This document shows, in pieces, positions 59,753 through 64,000 of a stretch of DNA of 64,000 nucleotides. Where the stretch lies: positions 434,001 through 498,000 of the forward strand of contig VWRR01000014.1 of assembly GCA_013995675.1 (NCBI GenBank), read 5' to 3'. Positions within the stretch are counted from its first letter, which is position 1; every line of letters begins with the position of its first letter. The DNA comes from Cyanidiococcus yangmingshanensis (lineage: Eukaryota; Rhodophyta; Bangiophyceae; Cyanidiales; Cyanidiaceae). The position numbers were made by a program, and so were the translations under genes. The notes beneath the pieces are model-generated. The model saw nothing but the letters and a program-made list of their open reading frames with translations, was not told the DNA's origin and searched no databases.

Positions 59753-60406
59753 ATGTTCGTTTTTGGCACAAGCATTCCTTGGAAGACAAGCAAAAGTCGC
59801 ACTCAAGCACAAGCGTCTTGGAGAGTACGCAGCCGAGTAGCCCAGTGTCGTCTTCAAGGGCGATTCGTGCAGCTGCGTGCGCGGCGTCTGCCGGCACAAG
59901 CGCAGCCGCTCGTGGGCACTGCCTCGCAAGCCAGGATGAGCGATGCAGCGCGAACGACTCCCGATTCCCCTGATGGCGCGAAACAGCTCGTCCGACATAT
60001 GAACGACGAGCTAGAGAACGTGATGCAGAGCATGATGCATCTGGAGGAGTACGCCCTGGAGCAGGTCGTCCGGATGAAGGACGCGCTGCAGTCGGACTTA
60101 CGGAAGCTTGCGCAGCATGAAGAGGAGCAGCCGTTTGCACAAAAACTGAGCGATCAGCTTGCGAACAAGGAGAGCGCGGTGTTTGAGGTCATGCGTCGGT
60201 TCCTCTTCTATGTCGTCGGTCTCCAGGAGCAGACGGCTGCAATCACCAACGAGTTGCAGGCGCTGCAAGATTTCGTGAGCGAGAACCACGAAAGAGTAGA
60301 GCTCGTCCTGGAAACTTTGAGAGAGCGTGGTCTGTTCGGCTCGCGTCAGGACGTCTTCGAAGGCGAAGTCAAGAAGAAGCTGGAGCGATTCGATCCCGAA
60401 ATCTGA
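59753..60406 (+). CDS. Plastid-targeted helical protein of unknown function
   Basis: From MFVFGTSIPW the 217-residue protein has a 61-residue leader rich in Arg, Ser, Ala and Gln with no acidic residue, and a Phe close to the N-terminus, which is the type of transit peptide used for plastids in red algae. After MSDAARTTPDSPDG the mature part is acidic and helical, probably coiled-coil (LVRHMNDELENVMQSMMHLE; FLFYVVGLQEQTAAITNELQ), ending in KKKLERFDPEI. The next ATG (59936) would give a leaderless form. No family is recognised. The open frame continues upstream without an ATG, so the 5' end is not fully settled. Confidence 0.7.
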   Translation: MFVFGTSIPWKTSKSRTQAQASWRVRSRVAQCRLQGRFVQLRARRLPAQAQPLVGTASQARMSDAARTTPDSPDGAKQLVRHMNDELENVMQSMMHLEEYALEQVVRMKDALQSDLRKLAQHEEEQPFAQKLSDQLANKESAVFEVMRRFLFYVVGLQEQTAAITNELQALQDFVSENHERVELVLETLRERGLFGSRQDVFEGEVKKKLERFDPEI

Positions 60407-60981
60407 GGGCGATCCTCGACAGGCCCGCTGCAGCAGACGATACGGATCTGGCGTCGTTAAGGACCGCAAACTGCGACAGCGTTGTTGCGAGCGGGTTCCC
60501 ATTCGTTGTTCTGTGCGGCGTGGTGTTCAGGCGACCTGGTTGCCGGGGCCGCCACCGCTTGAACGCCAGTGCGAGACTCGTGTGCGGATCCCTCCACACT
60601 GGCCGTGCAGTCGACGCGACCGAGCGCGATCATGCCCGCCATCGAGACGTGTCCATGCACGACAGCAATGTCTGCTGGGACATCTTTTTTTCACGTGAGG
60701 CTTTGTGCAGCTGCGATTGCTGCCAGCGTGCCTCTACACGCATGAGCAGTTGCTTGCGCAGGTTGTCCAACACTGGACACGGTATGGAGATGTTCAGGAA
60801 ACGGATCCATAGGAGGGCGTGGCATGCAACGGGCGCACTCATCGACTCTAGTGATCTGGTAGGGTCCAGCGATCAACGCAGGATGGGAAAATTCGGAGGC
60901 AACAGAGATCCCAAGGAGGCGTGTTTATCTGCCTGCGAGGTGTTCAACGCTATCGGTGGCCATAGGGGCATTGCGCGAACG
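60407..60981. other. Intergenic stretch, nothing recognised
   Basis: About 575 bases between a plus-strand gene and the small minus-strand ORF. A 227-codon plus-strand frame (60520-61203) starts at GTG and overlaps the ORF; it reads poorly and is not called. No RNA gene or repeat was seen. Confidence 0.4.
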
Positions 60982-61332
60982 CTATTCAGTCACATTCCAT
61001 TCGACGCACCCACGGCTGCACTTTTTCATTTCATGGTTCGCTGCAAGCCTGTGCCAGAGGCGACGAATCCAGGAGCGTTTTCGTGGCGCCCGCACATGAG
61101 TCTCCGACTCCCACCAGTACACCCACTGAATGACGACGCCAGCATCGTTCAGAATCGATGTTTGCTGGTCATGGAACCATCCGTATTGCTCGTCTGTGAA
61201 TGAAGCACACGCTTCATCCATTAACTCTGGGATATCGTACGTCACCGTGCTGTCGATACGCTCTTCCATAACGTAAGAGGAACGCGAGGGATAGGATTGA
61301 TAGATGGCCTGCACCAACGCGTCGTCAGGCAT
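60982..61332 (-). CDS. Possible small protein of unknown function, 116 aa
   Basis: An ATG-initiated frame, MPDDALVQAIYQSYPSRSSY, with an acidic N-terminal two thirds (ERIDSTVTYDIPELMDEACA, GWFHDQQTSILNDAG, VVIQWVYWWESE) and a basic C-terminus (RKRSWIRRLWHRLAAN). The amino-acid distribution and aromatic content look like a real protein. A long plus-strand frame overlaps it but begins with GTG and is rich in Arg/Cys/His. No family recognised. Confidence 0.45.
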   Translation of the reverse strand: MPDDALVQAIYQSYPSRSSYVMEERIDSTVTYDIPELMDEACASFTDEQYGWFHDQQTSILNDAGVVIQWVYWWESETHVRAPRKRSWIRRLWHRLAANHEMKKCSRGCVEWNVTE

Positions 61333-61716
61333 CACGTTCGTGCTCCTGATTTCCGAGTCCAGTCTCTATTCGAAACGCGTTGCAACAACACCAATGTACT
61401 TGAGGCTCTGAATCAGACAACGCATGGTTGGTGCAGGCCAGTCGAGTCTGGCGTCCAGCTGCTGGTCAGCGTGCCGACCGCATCCATCAGGAGACGACAC
61501 CCAGCGCGTCCGCGAGATCCGCCCATCGGTCAACGCGGAACGCGTCAATCTTGACTGGGCACCAAAGTCGATGACAAGCCAGTGTGTGTGTGCCGTGATT
61601 GTTCCTACGAAACAAGGTTTTACATAGAACGCCTCTGGTGACGTAACTGGAGACCGATTGACACCTGCGGTGGTTGATATTCAACCAGGGTTGTTGACGC
61701 TGGCGTCCAAAGCCGC
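61333..61716. promoter_or_regulatory. Upstream region of the RanBD-NuBaID gene
   Basis: About 380 bases between two divergent start codons (the minus-strand one tentative). No repeat or motif stands out. Confidence 0.35.
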
Positions 61717-63735
61717 ATGGAGCGGTCTGCGCCTGCTTCGGCTGGGACACTGCGCTCATCGCGAGAAGGGTCACCGGCACGCGAAGAGCCCTGGAGTCCC
61801 GAGGTTCTCCTAGTGGACGAGACTGCCAACTTTCCTGAACGAGACGGTGGGCTTGAGCGGCACTCGTTGTCTGCGACAGTGGCGTCGCAGCGCGTTGAGC
61901 GTGAGCGCGCTAGCACAGCAGCGGCCGCGAACCCGGCGAGGGAGCCGCCCATTCATGCCGCCAGCCTTTTAACACCGACGCTGGACGAGGGGCTGGTAGG
62001 TGGACGAGCTGGAACAGCGCACCAGCGTGACCCAACTGGCGCGTCTGCGGAGCCTGTACAGACCCAAACCCTGAAGCGGAACCCCGAGTTGCCGCAACAG
62101 CAGCCTGACGACGCTTCGTTCGGACGACGACCGAACGCGGACGGCGTACTGCTGGCTGGGTCGGCTTTGGATGCATCAGGCGGCACTCCGCTGACGAGAG
62201 AGACTCTATCAGACGACTTGAATCCGAACTCGAACGCGAATGTTGTTGAAACGCAAGTTCTCTTCGAAAGCCCGCTCGCGATTCTGAAAAAATTCTCGGA
62301 TGGCCACTGGGTGGACGCTGGACGTGGTCCAGTGCGAGTTATGCGCCTCGTCAGCAAGTCGCCTGAACAGAGCGGAACGTACTTTCGAGTGGATAGCGGT
62401 CTGCGCCCGGTGCTTTACATGAACCTAGAGCGCGATTCAGCGCGGACAGCGCGTTGGGAGAAAGTTCGAGAACGGAGCGTTCGTTTCCTCTATCCGGTCA
62501 ATGGTCAAGGCCCAATGATCTTTGTGCTCCAGCTACGAGACGCATCAACAGCAGATATTCTGATTGACTTGATTGAGCAGTTGATTTCGAGAGAGGTGTC
62601 TTCGGCCCCTGCCGCAACACCGACTCGGGCGGACCCAAACGCGCTTGTCGCGGTCGCCGATCGATGGGCCGAGCTCGCCCCACAGCCAGCCGCTGTGCTG
62701 CGTGAGCTCCAGCACAGTGCTCTGTTTCAGGCCACGGACACGGGTGCTGCATTTGCTGCGACCCTCGAACAGCTGTTTGAGGCAGCGACCAAGACGCTCG
62801 AGTTCCAGGAGCTTGCTCAGGAGCGTTTGATGCATCAGCTCAGGATCGTGCGTCAGGCTCTGGCTGATACCCAAGGCGCATACGAGGAGTTATGGCAGCG
62901 TTTTGGTGAGCGCGTGACCGTTCTCTGCAGTCGGCTGACAGACGCAGCGTCGAATTCGAAGCGCGCCTCATCCGATGACTCATCTGGCTCGGAGCTTATA
63001 GAGCCTGCATCGCATGACGACCCGTTGGCGTCCATGGAAGCGTTTGCCGTGGAGGCTTCATCAGAGGCAGATCCGGAACACTTTCTCGGATTCTGTGCTC
63101 GTCTTGCCTCGTATCGATCGGGCACGTTTCCGAGCCTCATCACGATAGAAGGGCAAGCGCTTTGTGGCGGGTCTGCTCCAGCAGTGCAGCTTGCGTGCCA
63201 GGGATGGGTCTGTCTTGTAACGGGGTCGCTTCATTGTGGGCACTGCCGGACGACGACCGACACACTCAAAGGTCGCTCATTCGGAGACAAGCTCGCTGGA
63301 TCACCGCAGCATGCTCCTGGCTGTCCTTGGGTGACAAATTGGTCGCCGAATACGTTCTGCTCATTTCGAACCGATTTGGTCAATGATTCAGGCAGTGTGG
63401 TATGGGCTCCACATCTCGACGAGGCCGTCGACTACTTGCGTCGTAGCATTGACGAGTGCTATCTTGCGCTGGGTCAGGGTACTGGCGCCTCAGCTTTGGA
63501 GCTGGAAACGCTCGCCAGCCACGGCTGGATATTCGTTCGGAAGCGTGACGATCTGTTATTTGCTTGTATGTTCTGCGGAGCGCATCGTCTGATCGCGCAC
63601 GATGCACTGGAGAGCACTCGCGTTCCTTGGACACGATCGGGTCATCATCGTCCTTGGTGTGCGTTTCGTGATCCCGCTGTTGCCACCGAGATCCAAACGC
63701 GTCTGCTGGCCTCGACTCGTCCGAATGCAACGTGA
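61717..63735 (+). CDS. Protein with Ran-binding-like domain and two NuBaID (C3HC) zinc modules
   Basis: The 672-residue protein has a low-complexity N-terminus (1-175), a RanBD/PH-like domain (about 178-292; VETQVLFESPLAILKKFSDG, WVDAGRGPVRVM, then TYFRVDSGLRPVLYMNLERD), a coiled-coil region (about 312-405), and two BIR-like zinc modules. Module 1: GW at 496-497, Cys507, Cys510, His532, Cys536, with HAPGCPW. Module 2: GW at 603-604, Cys617, Cys620, His644, Cys648, with HHRPWCAF. Twin GW...C-x2-C...H-x3-C modules define the NuBaID family (ZC3HC1/NIPA, yeast Pml39), which is part of the nuclear basket and binds TPR/Mlp. I know of no family member with a Ran-binding-like domain. The zinc modules are clear; the RanBD call is by pattern and weaker. 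Confidence 0.82.
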   Translation: MERSAPASAGTLRSSREGSPAREEPWSPEVLLVDETANFPERDGGLERHSLSATVASQRVERERASTAAAANPAREPPIHAASLLTPTLDEGLVGGRAGTAHQRDPTGASAEPVQTQTLKRNPELPQQQPDDASFGRRPNADGVLLAGSALDASGGTPLTRETLSDDLNPNSNANVVETQVLFESPLAILKKFSDGHWVDAGRGPVRVMRLVSKSPEQSGTYFRVDSGLRPVLYMNLERDSARTARWEKVRERSVRFLYPVNGQGPMIFVLQLRDASTADILIDLIEQLISREVSSAPAATPTRADPNALVAVADRWAELAPQPAAVLRELQHSALFQATDTGAAFAATLEQLFEAATKTLEFQELAQERLMHQLRIVRQALADTQGAYEELWQRFGERVTVLCSRLTDAASNSKRASSDDSSGSELIEPASHDDPLASMEAFAVEASSEADPEHFLGFCARLASYRSGTFPSLITIEGQALCGGSAPAVQLACQGWVCLVTGSLHCGHCRTTTDTLKGRSFGDKLAGSPQHAPGCPWVTNWSPNTFCSFRTDLVNDSGSVVWAPHLDEAVDYLRRSIDECYLALGQGTGASALELETLASHGWIFVRKRDDLLFACMFCGAHRLIAHDALESTRVPWTRSGHHRPWCAFRDPAVATEIQTRLLASTRPNAT

Positions 63736-64000
63736 ACATAGAATGCTGGGAATCGTTGGCGAACACGTCATGTTTCGAAAACGGACTTGCTGAAAATCAG
63801 AGCCGTTTAGAATGAGTGCTTCGCGTTGGGACAGCGTCGCAACCCGATAACGAAAGTATTGCATGGCTGCTTTTCAAAGACGAGGAAAGCGCACGAAGCG
63901 ATCATAGAGCTAGCCGATCCCGTCTAGCGTTCGTCGTGCCGGGAATGGAGCGCTGTCGCGGATGACCCGGCGCTCTCGACAAGCAACAACTTTGCATGGA
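63736..64000. other. Right edge, nothing recognised
   Basis: About 265 bases after the RanBD-NuBaID gene contain only short overlapping frames and no visible RNA gene or repeat. Confidence 0.4.

Noticed and set aside
60520-61203. Plus-strand frame of 227 codons
   Set aside because: Starts with GTG, is rich in Arg, Cys and His in a shadow-like way and overlaps a more protein-like minus-strand frame.

Overview
The window looks like nuclear DNA of a compact eukaryote, most likely a cyanidialean red alga of the Cyanidioschyzon merolae type. Nearly all recognisable genes are single uninterrupted reading frames, some over 1,000 codons, that encode plainly eukaryotic proteins (TFIIH helicase, TFIID TAF1, MCM3, SMC5, kleisin, LST8, squalene epoxidase). 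Gene spacing is about one per 3 kb, base composition is fairly balanced, and mitochondrial- or plastid-type leader peptides are common. The assignment is inferred from gene architecture; no rRNA, tRNA or other taxonomic marker was found.

Layout. 0-5 kb: the 3' end of an unrecognised plus-strand gene, a possible 71-codon gene, and an oxysterol-binding protein on the minus strand. 5-6.3 kb: a non-coding stretch with a 67-bp tandem repeat. 6.3-17 kb: the XPB helicase, SMC5 (convergent with XPB) and a large helical protein that may be a COG7-like vesicle tether. 17.8-25.4 kb: a BRO1-like myristoylated protein, a cytochrome b5 reductase and a TruA/PUS1 pseudouridine synthase. 26.5-33 kb: a divergent alpha-kleisin closest to REC8, two small unknown proteins, a long GC-rich gap and an inositol-monophosphatase-like enzyme. 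34-43.3 kb: squalene epoxidase, a 56-bp tandem repeat, an RMD1/RMND1-like protein, LST8 and an MRM1-like rRNA 2'-O-methyltransferase. 43.7-53.2 kb: TAF1, a secretory-pathway cyclophilin and MCM3. 55-64 kb: an acidic-tailed unknown protein, a DDT-WHIM chromatin protein, a plastid-targeted helical protein, a small unknown ORF and a protein combining a Ran-binding-like domain with two NuBaID zinc modules.

The genes do not form a pathway or operon. Many serve the nucleus: transcription initiation (XPB, TAF1), chromosome structure and cohesion (SMC5, kleisin), replication (MCM3), chromatin (DDT-WHIM) and probably the nuclear pore basket (RanBD-NuBaID). Several are lipid or membrane proteins (OSBP, cytochrome b5 reductase, squalene epoxidase, BRO1-like).

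The most unusual observations are the RanBD-NuBaID fusion, the REC8-like kleisin, a TAF1 whose bromodomain has His in place of the acetyl-lysine-binding Asn and whose zinc knuckle appears to have lost its cysteines, and two short-period tandem arrays between genes. Start codons are the first plausible in-frame ATG. No transposon, virus-like element, CRISPR array or tRNA was recognised.
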